Assembly: GCA_024687125.1 (NCBI GenBank)
Contig: JAILFA010000012.1
Location: 1-64,000, forward strand
Source of the DNA: Lachnospiraceae bacterium
GTDB taxonomy: Bacteria > Bacillota > Clostridia > Lachnospirales > Lachnospiraceae
Direction of reading: 5' to 3'
DNA length: 64,000 nucleotides
A program made the translations under genes and the position numbers. This document shows positions 45,403 through 55,073 of the stretch, piece after piece. The notes below the pieces were generated by a model. The model was not told the origin of the DNA. It saw only the letters and a list, made by a program, of their open reading frames with translations, and made no database searches. How positions within the stretch are numbered: position 1 is the first letter of the stretch; each line of letters begins with the position of its first letter.

Positions 45403-47969
45403 CAGGTGATCACCAGGTGTTCATTCGCGATATCATTATACACTGCGCATTTCCGGTCTGCCACATCATACACATGGACGATCTCCTTGAGCTGATCGCC
45501 CTGCTCGAATTCCGTGACGAGATCTACTGAAGACGCCAGCTTCTTCGGTGAAAAGCGGATCGTCTTTTCGCTATGGAATACAGCGGTATAGAGGATCTCC
45601 GCCTCCACCAGATCCTGGAAGATGTGGCTGCCGTAGGAGAGTTCCGGATTGTACCCGGCTTTTGTCTCCTCCGTTTCACAGATGATCTCATAGGCGCTGA
45701 TATCCGAAAAAGCAGTGGGCACACCGAGCTCCGGCGACGAGGTTCCCACGCGCCCCGGAACGATCAGCATCATATGCCTGTTCTGATCGCGGTACTGCCA
45801 GTTGATCCTTCCGATCAGTTTCGCGACCAGATCCTTTTCTTTGTAAGGCATATTGTAATAGCACACCGGATCCACATATACGATGATATCCAGTTCCGTG
45901 GTCTTCGATATTCCCATCGAAGCGCCTTTGCTTTCCAGCAGGATCCTTTCCTCCGGAATATCCGGCGGGATCACCGTCCCCGAGCGTCCCTTCTGCACCT
46001 GCAGCGGACGGCACTGTAAGAGATCGACGGAATACTCCCCGCTCTCTGATACATTGATCGTAAACTCCGTATCCACCGGGTACTCATACTCCTCCTGGAT
46101 ACAGGCGAGCATCCGCTTCATCTGCTCCATCAGCGTCTGATTGGCCACCAGCCCTTTGCAGGAGATGAACCTGATGTCCCTGTCGATCCCTCTTTCCCGG
46201 AGCATGGATTCCGCGTCATGATCGTGCTCCAGAAGGATCCGTTCCAGATACTTCGGCATTTCCGGTTCGATATCCTCGAGGGGAAGCTTCTTCAGCGACC
46301 GTTCCCCCATATGGATCACTTCCGCTTTGCCCTGGGAAAACTTATGCTTGTCCGCCGACGAAGAATAGGATGTCTTTTCCGGCATATCCAGGTTGACGAT
46401 CCGGGGATAGGAGCCCTCCGTCCTGTCCACCGCCGAGGTTCCGAGTCCCATGACAAGACGCAGCATTCCGGCGGTCGGATCAGAGTCCTTCATGATCCGG
46501 TAGGGACTGTAGGAATACCCCACGCCCGCCGCGCAGGGCATGTAATTCTGACCGTAGTATGAGCCGGATACCCGCTGGATCAGCAGCGCCATCTGTTCGT
46601 CCCGTTTATCGAGACCGCGTCTTTTCCGGTAATCGAGCGCCGACAGGCTCATGGAACTGGCATACACGACCTTGATCGCGTGCTCGAATTCCTCGAGGCG
46701 CTCCTCGGGAGTTCCTCTGTTCACGCAGAATACGGATTCATATTTTCCGGCAAAGGCATTGCCGAAGCCGTCCTCCAGGATACTGCTGGAACGGATGATA
46801 TAGGGATCCTGACCATAATACTCGATGATGCGGACAAACTGCTCCCGCATGGCTTCCGAAAACGTACCGCTCATCAGCTTGTCAGCAAACTCACCCGCAA
46901 GCGCAAAGTATCCCTCCTCTGTCCGCTGTCTGATCCTCGTGTCCCACAGATTGTTGTCCACGATATAGGTGTAGTACAGATCCGAACCGACGTAAAAGGA
47001 GTCATGCGGCTCCAGCACCTCGTCGATATCCGGCTCCTTATTCCTGATGATCGCGCGGGCAAGGAGCATGCCGCAGGCTTTTCCGCCGATCATGCCGGTC
47101 CCTACCATGTGATCACGCACGGCAAAATAGTCGTCCGGCTGAAAATGCTTCCGCACCATCTCCCGCATCTTGGGATCCCGCGTCATCATGATATCGCACA
47201 TCTCCGAACAGGCATCGGAAATGTCCATGCCGTTTTCATTCATCAGCTTCACACGGTTGAAATATCTGTCCCAGGAATCGGAGTACTGCTCATCGGCGGA
47301 GCGCTGTGCGTGGCCGAGTGTCTGATAAAACCGGCTGGACTGTACACCGTCCAGGATCGGGTGGAAGGTTCCGGCCTCCGGATCGTAGACATGCGGCAGG
47401 AACATCGTGTCGGAGTTCCGGTTCCACACCTTTTCCGGTCTCACATAGACGTTCTTTTTATCGGAATAAACATCAAAGAAAAGCTGCGTGGTGTTCAGGA
47501 TCTTATTGATCGCCTGTACGGAATGCTTGCCGCGGATGATCGGAAAGAAGGCAACTGTGTCCAGAATGAACAGGAACGGGCAGGTGACCCGGAAGAAATT
47601 GCCCATCATCAGATCCGTCGCCCATGCGGTCTGCAGCTCGGACAGACAGTCAAAGACATAAAAGGCGTCCTTTCCTTCGCGCTCGATCACGTTGTGGATA
47701 TCGACCGTAAAATTCTCAAACCGGTGAGACAGCGGTACATTTACCGTCTTGATCTCCGGGCAGTCGTTCACCAACGGCTCATGGCTGGCGAAGCGAAAGT
47801 AGATGATGTTCCGCTTATCTTCGATGGCCTGCCGTACATAGGGCTCCATGAACAGCCGGAACTCCGACAGGTCCGACACCCGCCAGACAACATTATCCCC
47901 CAGCCTGATATGGTCAAGCGCCGTGTCCATCTCCGGAATGCCGCTTTTTACCTTATCGAATGCTGCCAT
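45399..47969 (-). CDS. PEP/pyruvate-binding (PPDK N-domain-like ATP-grasp) protein with N-terminal KaiC/RecA-like region
   Basis: MAAFDKVKSGIPEMDTALDHIRLGDNVVWRVSD...; FVRIIEYYGQDPYIIRSSSILEDGFGNAFAGKYESVFC. Confidence 0.8.
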   Translation of the reverse strand: MAAFDKVKSGIPEMDTALDHIRLGDNVVWRVSDLSEFRLFMEPYVRQAIEDKRNIIYFRFASHEPLVNDCPEIKTVNVPLSHRFENFTVDIHNVIEREGKDAFYVFDCLSELQTAWATDLMMGNFFRVTCPFLFILDTVAFFPIIRGKHSVQAINKILNTTQLFFDVYSDKKNVYVRPEKVWNRNSDTMFLPHVYDPEAGTFHPILDGVQSSRFYQTLGHAQRSADEQYSDSWDRYFNRVKLMNENGMDISDACSEMCDIMMTRDPKMREMVRKHFQPDDYFAVRDHMVGTGMIGGKACGMLLARAIIRNKEPDIDEVLEPHDSFYVGSDLYYTYIVDNNLWDTRIRQRTEEGYFALAGEFADKLMSGTFSEAMREQFVRIIEYYGQDPYIIRSSSILEDGFGNAFAGKYESVFCVNRGTPEERLEEFEHAIKVVYASSMSLSALDYRKRRGLDKRDEQMALLIQRVSGSYYGQNYMPCAAGVGYSYSPYRIMKDSDPTAGMLRLVMGLGTSAVDRTEGSYPRIVNLDMPEKTSYSSSADKHKFSQGKAEVIHMGERSLKKLPLEDIEPEMPKYLERILLEHDHDAESMLRERGIDRDIRFISCKGLVANQTLMEQMKRMLACIQEEYEYPVDTEFTINVSESGEYSVDLLQCRPLQVQKGRSGTVIPPDIPEERILLESKGASMGISKTTELDIIVYVDPVCYYNMPYKEKDLVAKLIGRINWQYRDQNRHMMLIVPGRVGTSSPELGVPTAFSDISAYEIICETEETKAGYNPELSYGSHIFQDLVEAEILYTAVFHSEKTIRFSPKKLASSVDLVTEFEQGDQLKEIVHVYDVADRKCAVYNDIANEHLVITC

Positions 47970-48675
47970 CTCTGTCCTCCTTCCCTTCACTGCTCTTCCG
48001 CAGTCTGTACTTCATTTCCGCCAGTTCCCAGTCCGTCAGCGTGTCAATGTCCTGTACTTCCATCTCACTGATGATCAGCGGTCTTGCGTGATCAACCGTG
48101 GATCCCGATCCCAGAAAACTGTCCACACGGTAGAAATAGAACTGACCGCAGTCATGATACACGGGTCTAAAATCCTGAGAGCGCTTCATATAATCCGCAG
48201 GACTCGCGGGGGTGATAAATCCGTTCTCATCATAGAGTCCTCTCTGCGGCGGAAAGGCAAACGGGACCACCGGAAAAACCACATTGCAGTCACCGGCAGA
48301 GATCAGATCATAAGCTTCTTTTAATCTCTCTGCTGTGATAAAGGGTGCTGTAGGATAAAGATTGCAGACGAGATCAAAACTCCGTCCCAGGTCTCTGTAT
48401 CTTTCCAGCACTTCCATCAGGGCATCTTCCGTAGTCGCGTAGTCATCCGCGGTTTCCGCACTTCTCATGAACGGGATCTCAGCGCCGTATTTTGCGGATA
48501 TTTCAGCGATCTCCCTGTCGTCCGTCGATACCATTACAGCATCAAACAGTCCGCTGGCCAGCGCAGCCTGTATCGAATATGCGATGATCGGCTGTCCGCA
48601 GAACTCCCGGATATTCTTCTTCGGTATTCTTTTTGATCCGCCTCTTGCCGTGATGACCGCGAGTGTCTTTGCCAT
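47953..48675 (-). CDS. Acylneuraminate (nonulosonate) cytidylyltransferase family protein
   Basis: MAKTLAVITARGGSKRIPKKNIREFCGQPIIAYSIQAAL. Confidence 0.9.
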   Translation of the reverse strand: MAKTLAVITARGGSKRIPKKNIREFCGQPIIAYSIQAALASGLFDAVMVSTDDREIAEISAKYGAEIPFMRSAETADDYATTEDALMEVLERYRDLGRSFDLVCNLYPTAPFITAERLKEAYDLISAGDCNVVFPVVPFAFPPQRGLYDENGFITPASPADYMKRSQDFRPVYHDCGQFYFYRVDSFLGSGSTVDHARPLIISEMEVQDIDTLTDWELAEMKYRLRKSSEGKEDRDGSIR

Positions 48676-48757
48676 CGGCATCTCCCCTTTGTCGTCTGAT
48701 AAAAAACAGCGCTCTGCATACATAAATGTATTGCAGAACGCCGTTGTTCATGCATAT

Positions 48758-48790
48758 AAAACAAAACAGGGCTGTATTGATATACAGCCC
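48758..48790 (-). terminator. Rho-independent terminator downstream of RelA/SpoT-domain gene
   Basis: GGGCTGTATATCAATACAGCCC-TGTTTTGTTTT on minus strand. Confidence 0.8.
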
Positions 48791-48852
48791 CGTTGCCTGC
48801 GCCTATTATATGATCTCTACGATCTCATGTCAACATCAACATGAACGGCAGA

Positions 48853-49842
48853 CTACCCCGTAAGGTCATCCTGAAACCTCGAAAGATGCTCGAACGGCAG
48901 GATCTGCCGCCCTCTGAACAGGCCGCAGCCGTCGTTGATCAGCTGATTGTTGAATGCCTTAAACATATTGACATTGATGGAGGACAGATCCAGATCCTGA
49001 AGCATTCTGAAACGCTCATAGGCCTCATCAAAGAAAACACACTCCCCGGCAGGAATGATGTCTCTCTTTGTCCGGTCCGCTTCCTGACTTTTCTCATATC
49101 CGTAATGATCCGCCGCGCCGATTTCTGCCAGATCGTCCATATCCTTTGTCCGCAGCTGCACTTCCGTATAACACCTTGCATGATTGTCATAAAAGGTGAT
49201 ATGCAGGGACCGATAACCGGATGGACGGGGCGTATGCACATAATCTCTGTAATACGGCCGGATGGCCTTATCCAGTTCTTCCGATCCGTCGTGAACCGCG
49301 TAACCGGACAATTCCGGCGTAAAGCCTCTTTCCTCAAGAAACCCCGGCAGGACATTTGCGATCTCATACAGGTATCTCCGTTCCTGCTCCTCCTGGGTTT
49401 CCTTCCCGGAAACATGACACAGAGGCAGGGATATCACGATACGGTAGGCGATCAGATCCCTGAAACAGTTCAGACTGTTCTTAATCTCTGCTTCACTCGG
49501 ATACTTTCCATTCTCCTTGTAATAATCGTAAATGAACTCCAGAATATAGCCGTTGAACTTCTCCTCCGCGCGGATCAGGGATTTGATCCTGCCCTTAAAG
49601 GTAAACGCAAGAAAGGGATACTTCTGCGTCATATACAGGTAGAATTCCTTTATTCTCTGGGACTGTGACGTAAGGAAATCCGTATGTTCCAGCAGCTCAA
49701 TGATCTGGATCAGAAAATTGCTGTGCGCAAGATCGATCGTATTCTGCGTTTCCAGAGATTCTTTCTTCAGATCTGATGAATATCGAAGCAGGATCTTCAG
49801 AACGGTATCTCCGGAGTATAGATAATCATTCAGTGTAATCAT
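48853..49842 (-). CDS. RelA/SpoT synthetase-domain protein
   Basis: 329 aa; FKGRIKSLIRAEEKFNGYI, FRDLIAYRIVISL, TPRPSGYRSLHITFYDN, CYTEVQLRTKDMDDLAEIGAADHYGY; no HD or TGS/ACT domains. Confidence 0.82.
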   Translation of the reverse strand: MITLNDYLYSGDTVLKILLRYSSDLKKESLETQNTIDLAHSNFLIQIIELLEHTDFLTSQSQRIKEFYLYMTQKYPFLAFTFKGRIKSLIRAEEKFNGYILEFIYDYYKENGKYPSEAEIKNSLNCFRDLIAYRIVISLPLCHVSGKETQEEQERRYLYEIANVLPGFLEERGFTPELSGYAVHDGSEELDKAIRPYYRDYVHTPRPSGYRSLHITFYDNHARCYTEVQLRTKDMDDLAEIGAADHYGYEKSQEADRTKRDIIPAGECVFFDEAYERFRMLQDLDLSSINVNMFKAFNNQLINDGCGLFRGRQILPFEHLSRFQDDLTG

Positions 49843-50720
49843 TGTATGTTTCCGATCAGCTCTCTGTTCAGCCTGTTCAGCACCCGTTTCTTATCCAGAC
49901 ACCACAGCGGGGCGATCAATAACCGGCGCGGGCCGTCACCGGTCATGCGGTGCAGGACGGTATTCTGCGGCAATATCTCCGCGCATTCGCAGATCAGCTC
50001 AGCGTACTGTTCAAGATCCATCAGCGGAAACGGCTCTTTTTCATATTCTACAGCCATTGCAGTACCCTTAAGGATCTGCAGCATCTGCAGCTTGATCCCG
50101 TCAAGTTCGGGGGCAAGAGCCGCCAGATAGTGTATGGTCTCCAGCATATCATCTCTGGATTCCCCGGGAAGATTCAGGATCACATGAACGATCACAGGAA
50201 TGCCCGACGCTTTCAGTTTTGAATATGCTTCCTCAAATACCGGGAGCGGATAGCCGCGGCGGATCCTTTCCGCCGTCCTCTCATGGATTGTCTGCAATCC
50301 CAGTTCCACCCATACCGGTTTGATCGTCTTAAGCTCGCAGAGCATATCCATTACCGCGGGTCCCAGGCAGTCCGGTCTGGTACCCAGGGATAACGCGGCG
50401 ATCTCCTCCCGGCGGATCGTTTCCAGATACAGCTTCCTCAATCTGTCGGTATTCCCGTAGGTGTTTGTAAAGGACTGGAAATAGGCGATGAACCGCTTTG
50501 CGTCTGTCTTCTCGGCGATCCGTTTCTTCGCCGCGCTTATCTGGTCATCGATCGGTGCTGCGGAAGAAGCAAATTCCCCCGAACCGCCCTCCGAGCAGAA
50601 TGTACAGCCCCCATAACCGATCTGTCCGTCCCGGTTCGGACAGGTACAGCCAGAACTCAGCGACAGACGGTATACCTTCTTCCCGAATTCTGTCCGGAGA
50701 TAGTCCGATAATCGTCTCAC
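49839..50720 (-). CDS. TIGR01212-type radical SAM protein (YtqA-like)
   Basis: 293 aa; SSGCTCPNRDGQIGYGGCTFCSEGGSGEF, FQSFTNTYG, LGTRPDCL. Confidence 0.9.
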   Translation of the reverse strand: MRRLSDYLRTEFGKKVYRLSLSSGCTCPNRDGQIGYGGCTFCSEGGSGEFASSAAPIDDQISAAKKRIAEKTDAKRFIAYFQSFTNTYGNTDRLRKLYLETIRREEIAALSLGTRPDCLGPAVMDMLCELKTIKPVWVELGLQTIHERTAERIRRGYPLPVFEEAYSKLKASGIPVIVHVILNLPGESRDDMLETIHYLAALAPELDGIKLQMLQILKGTAMAVEYEKEPFPLMDLEQYAELICECAEILPQNTVLHRMTGDGPRRLLIAPLWCLDKKRVLNRLNRELIGNIQ

Positions 50721-50768
50721 TGCTTCGCCAATGTCCCGACGAGGTTCATTCTCTGTCCGCAGTCACCT

Positions 50769-51227
50769 TCATGCATATTTCACAGCCAGTGATGACGCAC
50801 AGTCATGGATGACAAGATTGATGACCGGGCATGCTTCCGCCCCGTTCCTTGCGAAATCGGCATATTTCGAGCCTTTGCATCTGATGGTCACACCATCCGG
50901 CATATCTAAGATCATATTCCCGGCAAAGGATGTGATCTCAATGTTCAGGCAGTCCTTTTCCGGCCTGGGAACCATGATATGTGCCACGCTGAAAAGCACC
51001 GTCAGATAAACGTTCTGTGTATCCGGCTTCAGCTCGATCTCTTCATTCTGAAACAGGCAGGATGTCATGTAATTGTTCTCGTTCTCATGCTGCTTCATCT
51101 TTTTGCTGTTGCGCACGGCCGTCGCGCCGATCGCGGCAATCCCCGCAGCCAGGGCTCCGCCGATGATACAGAAAGCCCCCGCCAGAGCCTTGACGAACGG
51201 GTTCTTTTTTTCCCGTCTTCTTTTCAT
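50769..51227 (-). CDS. Membrane protein with LiaF-C-like extracellular region (weak)
   Basis: 152 aa; N-terminal TM, NIEITSFAGNMILDMPDGVTIRCKGSKY. Confidence 0.45.
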   Translation of the reverse strand: MKRRREKKNPFVKALAGAFCIIGGALAAGIAAIGATAVRNSKKMKQHENENNYMTSCLFQNEEIELKPDTQNVYLTVLFSVAHIMVPRPEKDCLNIEITSFAGNMILDMPDGVTIRCKGSKYADFARNGAEACPVINLVIHDCASSLAVKYA

Positions 51228-51245
51228 GACTGCTCCTCCTTCCTG

Positions 51246-51345
51246 TTGGTCAAAATCGAGGGTTTTATGCTGATTCCGCCCAACTCACTTCGCTTTGTCG
51301 GTCGTATTTGGTCAAATTTTGGGCTTTTGTGCTGTTTTTGCCCAA
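51246..51345. repeat. Two imperfect ~38-bp direct repeats in intergenic region
   Basis: TTGGTCAAAATCGAGGGTTTTATGCTGATTCCGCCCAA (51246-51283) and TTGGTCAAATTTTGGGCTTTTGTGCTGTTTTTGCCCAA (51308-51345). Confidence 0.7.
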
Positions 51346-51390
51346 ATCTTTATAGCTCAAGAAAACCGAACATCAATAACCCGAGATTCA

Positions 51391-52062
51391 TTATACCCGA
51401 AACAGCAATGAAGAGTACAGCACGATCAAAAAGTCATATACGCCGTGCAGGATGATCAGAGAAAGCATGGTGCAGCCTTTCACCTTGTATCTGACAAGGC
51501 AGAAGATAATGCCTATGATCGTTGTCAGGCATACCTGCACGATGTTTCCGATCATGAGATGGAATAATCCGAACAGTATGGATGAGGCAAAGATCGATAT
51601 CCATTCATTGCTGAAGACACTTTTCAGTTTAGAATAAACAAATCCCCTGAATACGATCTCCTCGACGGCACCTACAGCCACAATAAAATACACGAGTTCG
51701 AAGGCGAACTGCCATAACTGCGTAAACCGGCTGCCATTATCAACATACGAACCGAATCCCATAAAATACGGTACCAGGAAATACGCCGATGCGATCACCG
51801 ATCCGCCTGCCACCCCGATCAGGATCTGCATCCCGATCTTTTCCCGAGAAAACGTCAGTGTATCAATCTTATCCTTTGAAACGAATATCAGAACCAGCGG
51901 CACCAATGCTATCAGCCAGTATACGATGAGCATGCATATCATCCGTCCCGCTAAAGGCAGAGAAGTCAGCACATAACTGTTAAACATGATCACGCCAAAG
52001 CACCCAGCCAGTGCTCCGACATATCCCAGGATCATCAGACAGATATCGCGTTTCCTGTTCAT
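51391..52062 (-). CDS. CPBP family intramembrane metalloprotease
   Basis: 223 aa; GAVEEIVFRGFVYSKL (EExxxR), FGLFHLMIGN. Confidence 0.9.
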   Translation of the reverse strand: MNRKRDICLMILGYVGALAGCFGVIMFNSYVLTSLPLAGRMICMLIVYWLIALVPLVLIFVSKDKIDTLTFSREKIGMQILIGVAGGSVIASAYFLVPYFMGFGSYVDNGSRFTQLWQFAFELVYFIVAVGAVEEIVFRGFVYSKLKSVFSNEWISIFASSILFGLFHLMIGNIVQVCLTTIIGIIFCLVRYKVKGCTMLSLIILHGVYDFLIVLYSSLLFRV

Positions 52063-52095
52063 GGTTTCCCGTTCCTCTTTATACGAACAGCATAA

Positions 52096-54378
52096 TTATC
52101 TTCCCGCTGTCACCTTTTTCCGGCGATACACGCGGATCTGTTTTACACCCTTTTCTACAAGTATCCTTTTTGACAGAACAGCTTCTTCCATCTCCGCTGC
52201 GCCGTATAACAGCCCGTTATTTCCATAGTACTCCATGATCCCATGGTCAAGGATAACGGTTGTCTGCGCTTTCGCATGTTCAAAGCGGATCTCTGTTTCA
52301 TCCGTCCGGATGACGGCAGGCCCCGCCGTCTCCCACTCCACGGCCATCACGACAGGTTCACCTTCAGGCCTTATCTCTGCACGGCCTCCGTCAGGCCTTA
52401 TCAATTCTGCTTCCCGAAAGCTCTCCCACAGCTCTCTTACCGGTCTGAAGCAGATCCGATAACCGCTTTCCGTTTTCCGAAGAATAAGCTCCGCAGGGAC
52501 AGACATCATCCCCCGAAAGCCCCCTCTTTCATTTTCGGTCCTGTACCACGCAACGCTCACCGTTCTGTCCGGAATCCCGGCGTAAGTCTGCGCGGCATAA
52601 GGCAGTTTCGTATCGTAGGCCGAACACACCTCGGAATCCGGCTCAAATCGGAACCCGTCAAAGCTTCCGGTCATGTAATACCCATCCGCAGACCAGAACA
52701 CCCACTTTTTCTCTCCCGGTTCGTCTTCAACCGATAATTCAAACAGATCCGGGCATTCCCACATATGATCCGCCGAAAACCGCTGACTCTCTTCCCAGTG
52801 AAGCAGATCGGCCGACCGGAATACGGCAAACTCATTTTCGTCCAGGTACAATACCATCACATAGGCATTGCTTTCCTCGTGCCAAAGCACCTTCGGGTCT
52901 CTGTTTCCGCCCTTTATATGTTCGAGGATCAGCCCCTTTTTCTGCAGGGTTTCTCCGCCATCAGCAGATACTGCCAGCCTCTGTGTATGCTTATTTCCGT
53001 TTTCTGCAGACCACAGGCTGGTCCCTCCGGCCGCGGTGTAGAAAAACAGCAGAGTATTTTTTCCGAAACCGGCGGCATTCACCTTATCCTGCCATCCGCA
53101 CCCGGAAAACATCGTGCCGGACGCATCGGGTTCCATGGCCATCGGACGGGTTTCCCAGCTGATCAGATCCCGGCTCACCGCGTGTCCCCAATGCATGTTT
53201 CCCCATTCGGTCCCATACGGATTCCACTGGTGATACAGATGATAGATGCCATCCGCGTATATAAGGCCATTGGGGTCATTGATCCACCCGCCTGCAGCGG
53301 TAAAATGGATCACCGGCCGATGCGGGCAGGCCCCGTCCGGCTGCTCATCATGACAGCTGAGCTTCTCAAGGACATCGTCAGAAACGTCGCCTCGGATCTC
53401 GATCTCCCGCCCAATGTATCTGCAGAGATCCATCGCAAAAAAATGATCGGGTCGCTCCGGGCTTAGCTTCACGTCCAGTTCCTGAAACTTCTCACCATCT
53501 ATGTAGAAATGCAGTTTCTTTACCGCACCGTCTTTCCTGACAGGCAGCCATAAATATCGACGGGAAACATGCAGGATCATGTCCGCATCCTCAGGAATCC
53601 TGTCCCAGATGTCTCTCATTTGATCGCCTCCCTCGTATGTCCCTGCATAGCGGCCATCCTGCGTCAGTGTCAGAATCAGATCCGCATCCGCGGAGTGCTC
53701 CAGGCAGAGTCCGGCGTTATACATGTCGCTGAAATCCACGAATGCCTCCGCCTCTTCTGCCGGGTGTCCGCTTGCGATACGCCTTGCAACAAGCCGCTTT
53801 TTCAGCATCGATTCCTCTGCCCGGATCTGTATCGTATAGTCCGCATAGGAGGATAGCCTTTTCCAGCCATCCAAGTCAAGAAGAAGATAATTCCCCTCCA
53901 GAAGGACGATGTTCTTATCCACCGTGACCGCGTCCTCTACAGGATCATGAAGGAGCCTGTCATACACCGGCCAGCCGCATGCCGCACCTGTTCTGATCCT
54001 CCTGATGGCTTCCTCCAGTTTATCCAGGTCAAAGGTTTCCGGGGTTCCTTTGACATCGACCATCGGGATCTCTTTCCCGTCCCTTACGAGGGTATGGGAG
54101 AGAAGATACTCCTGTCTTCTGTGAAAACCGTCCATGCCGATCGCCTGCAGTTCCTCCAGATCCGGACTTTCCGATGCGAGTGACTGCAGAAAACTCGCCA
54201 GCGTACTCTTGCCCGCGCCGGGAGGTGCGGCAAGGAATGCAAGGATCCGCCGGTGATTCTCTTTATACAGATCCGTGAGAGTGTGCAGAAGCGGGAGGAA
54301 GATCTCTCTGATGTTCTCCTCTTCATAGCAGGCCCTCACAGATAGTCCGTTGATGCTCACACTGTATGTTCTCATCAC
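52096..54378 (-). CDS. Fusion of N-terminal P-loop sugar/nucleoside kinase (FrcK/YggC-like) and C-terminal GH32 fructan/sucrose hydrolase
   Basis: 760 aa; Walker A AAPPGAGKSTLASFL, GMDGFH, VLLEGNYLLLD; then VIHFTAAGGWINDPNGLIYADGIYHLYHQWNPYG, GNRDPKVLWHEE, WECPDLF. Confidence 0.88.
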   Translation of the reverse strand: MMRTYSVSINGLSVRACYEEENIREIFLPLLHTLTDLYKENHRRILAFLAAPPGAGKSTLASFLQSLASESPDLEELQAIGMDGFHRRQEYLLSHTLVRDGKEIPMVDVKGTPETFDLDKLEEAIRRIRTGAACGWPVYDRLLHDPVEDAVTVDKNIVLLEGNYLLLDLDGWKRLSSYADYTIQIRAEESMLKKRLVARRIASGHPAEEAEAFVDFSDMYNAGLCLEHSADADLILTLTQDGRYAGTYEGGDQMRDIWDRIPEDADMILHVSRRYLWLPVRKDGAVKKLHFYIDGEKFQELDVKLSPERPDHFFAMDLCRYIGREIEIRGDVSDDVLEKLSCHDEQPDGACPHRPVIHFTAAGGWINDPNGLIYADGIYHLYHQWNPYGTEWGNMHWGHAVSRDLISWETRPMAMEPDASGTMFSGCGWQDKVNAAGFGKNTLLFFYTAAGGTSLWSAENGNKHTQRLAVSADGGETLQKKGLILEHIKGGNRDPKVLWHEESNAYVMVLYLDENEFAVFRSADLLHWEESQRFSADHMWECPDLFELSVEDEPGEKKWVFWSADGYYMTGSFDGFRFEPDSEVCSAYDTKLPYAAQTYAGIPDRTVSVAWYRTENERGGFRGMMSVPAELILRKTESGYRICFRPVRELWESFREAELIRPDGGRAEIRPEGEPVVMAVEWETAGPAVIRTDETEIRFEHAKAQTTVILDHGIMEYYGNNGLLYGAAEMEEAVLSKRILVEKGVKQIRVYRRKKVTAGR
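53617..53633 (-). promoter_or_regulatory. Internal Shine-Dalgarno plus ATG inside the kinase-GH32 ORF
   Basis: AGGGAGGCGATCAAATG in frame at the domain junction (Met254). Confidence 0.75.
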
Positions 54379-54431
54379 TTCAGCTGCTTTTCCATAAACA
54401 TCCCGGTCATGAAAACTTCGTATCAGAGTAT

Positions 54432-55034
54432 TCAGACGCCGAATCGATATTCCCTGTCTTCTTTATCATTCGGGACAAGCCCAAACGCTTCGATAACCCT
54501 GTCCGCCACCTGGTCCGGTTCGAGGTCGGAATTATCGATCTTCAGATGGTTTTCAAACCAGGTCTCGCCTTCTTCCGAATTCAGCCTGTGTTTTTCCGTG
54601 TCATCGAGAAGATTCGACCTACTCCATTCCAGGTCACGCTTGGATGCCTTTCTTTCCATTCTGTAGGCCGTCTCATTTCGCGCAAGCCTGGTGTCAAGAT
54701 CAGCGCTCAGCTCGACAAAGTAGAATTTTCCGCCGTTCTTTGTAAAAAGATCATGCAGGCTCATAAGATAGTCTTTTTCTTCCTGCATTTCAAACGCGCA
54801 CACATAGGTGAAGATCAGATCCACGTTATGCCTGACCGCAAGTTCAAAGGCCTTCTCTCTGAAAAACGCGTTAAACTCCCTCTGTGCGGGAGTCGCAAAG
54901 CCAAAGATCCTGTCCGTGATCTCGATACTGTCATGGTTCAGCATCATGTTGTATTTCAGTTTGTCTCTCAGGCTCTCAGCAACCACCATTTTCCCCACAG
55001 CCTGAGGGCCGCATACGACGATCAGATTTGCCAT
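54432..55034 (-). CDS. P-loop ATPase/kinase-like protein
   Basis: 200 aa; MANLIVVCGPQAVGKMVVAESL. Confidence 0.75.
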   Translation of the reverse strand: MANLIVVCGPQAVGKMVVAESLRDKLKYNMMLNHDSIEITDRIFGFATPAQREFNAFFREKAFELAVRHNVDLIFTYVCAFEMQEEKDYLMSLHDLFTKNGGKFYFVELSADLDTRLARNETAYRMERKASKRDLEWSRSNLLDDTEKHRLNSEEGETWFENHLKIDNSDLEPDQVADRVIEAFGLVPNDKEDREYRFGV

Positions 55035-55073
55035 CTCTCTATTTCTCCTGTCCAGATACAGCGCATATCACCG

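Noticed and set aside
47953-48675. Complete sialic/pseudaminic acid pathway
   Set aside because: Only the cytidylyltransferase is present; no synthase, aminotransferase or epimerase nearby.
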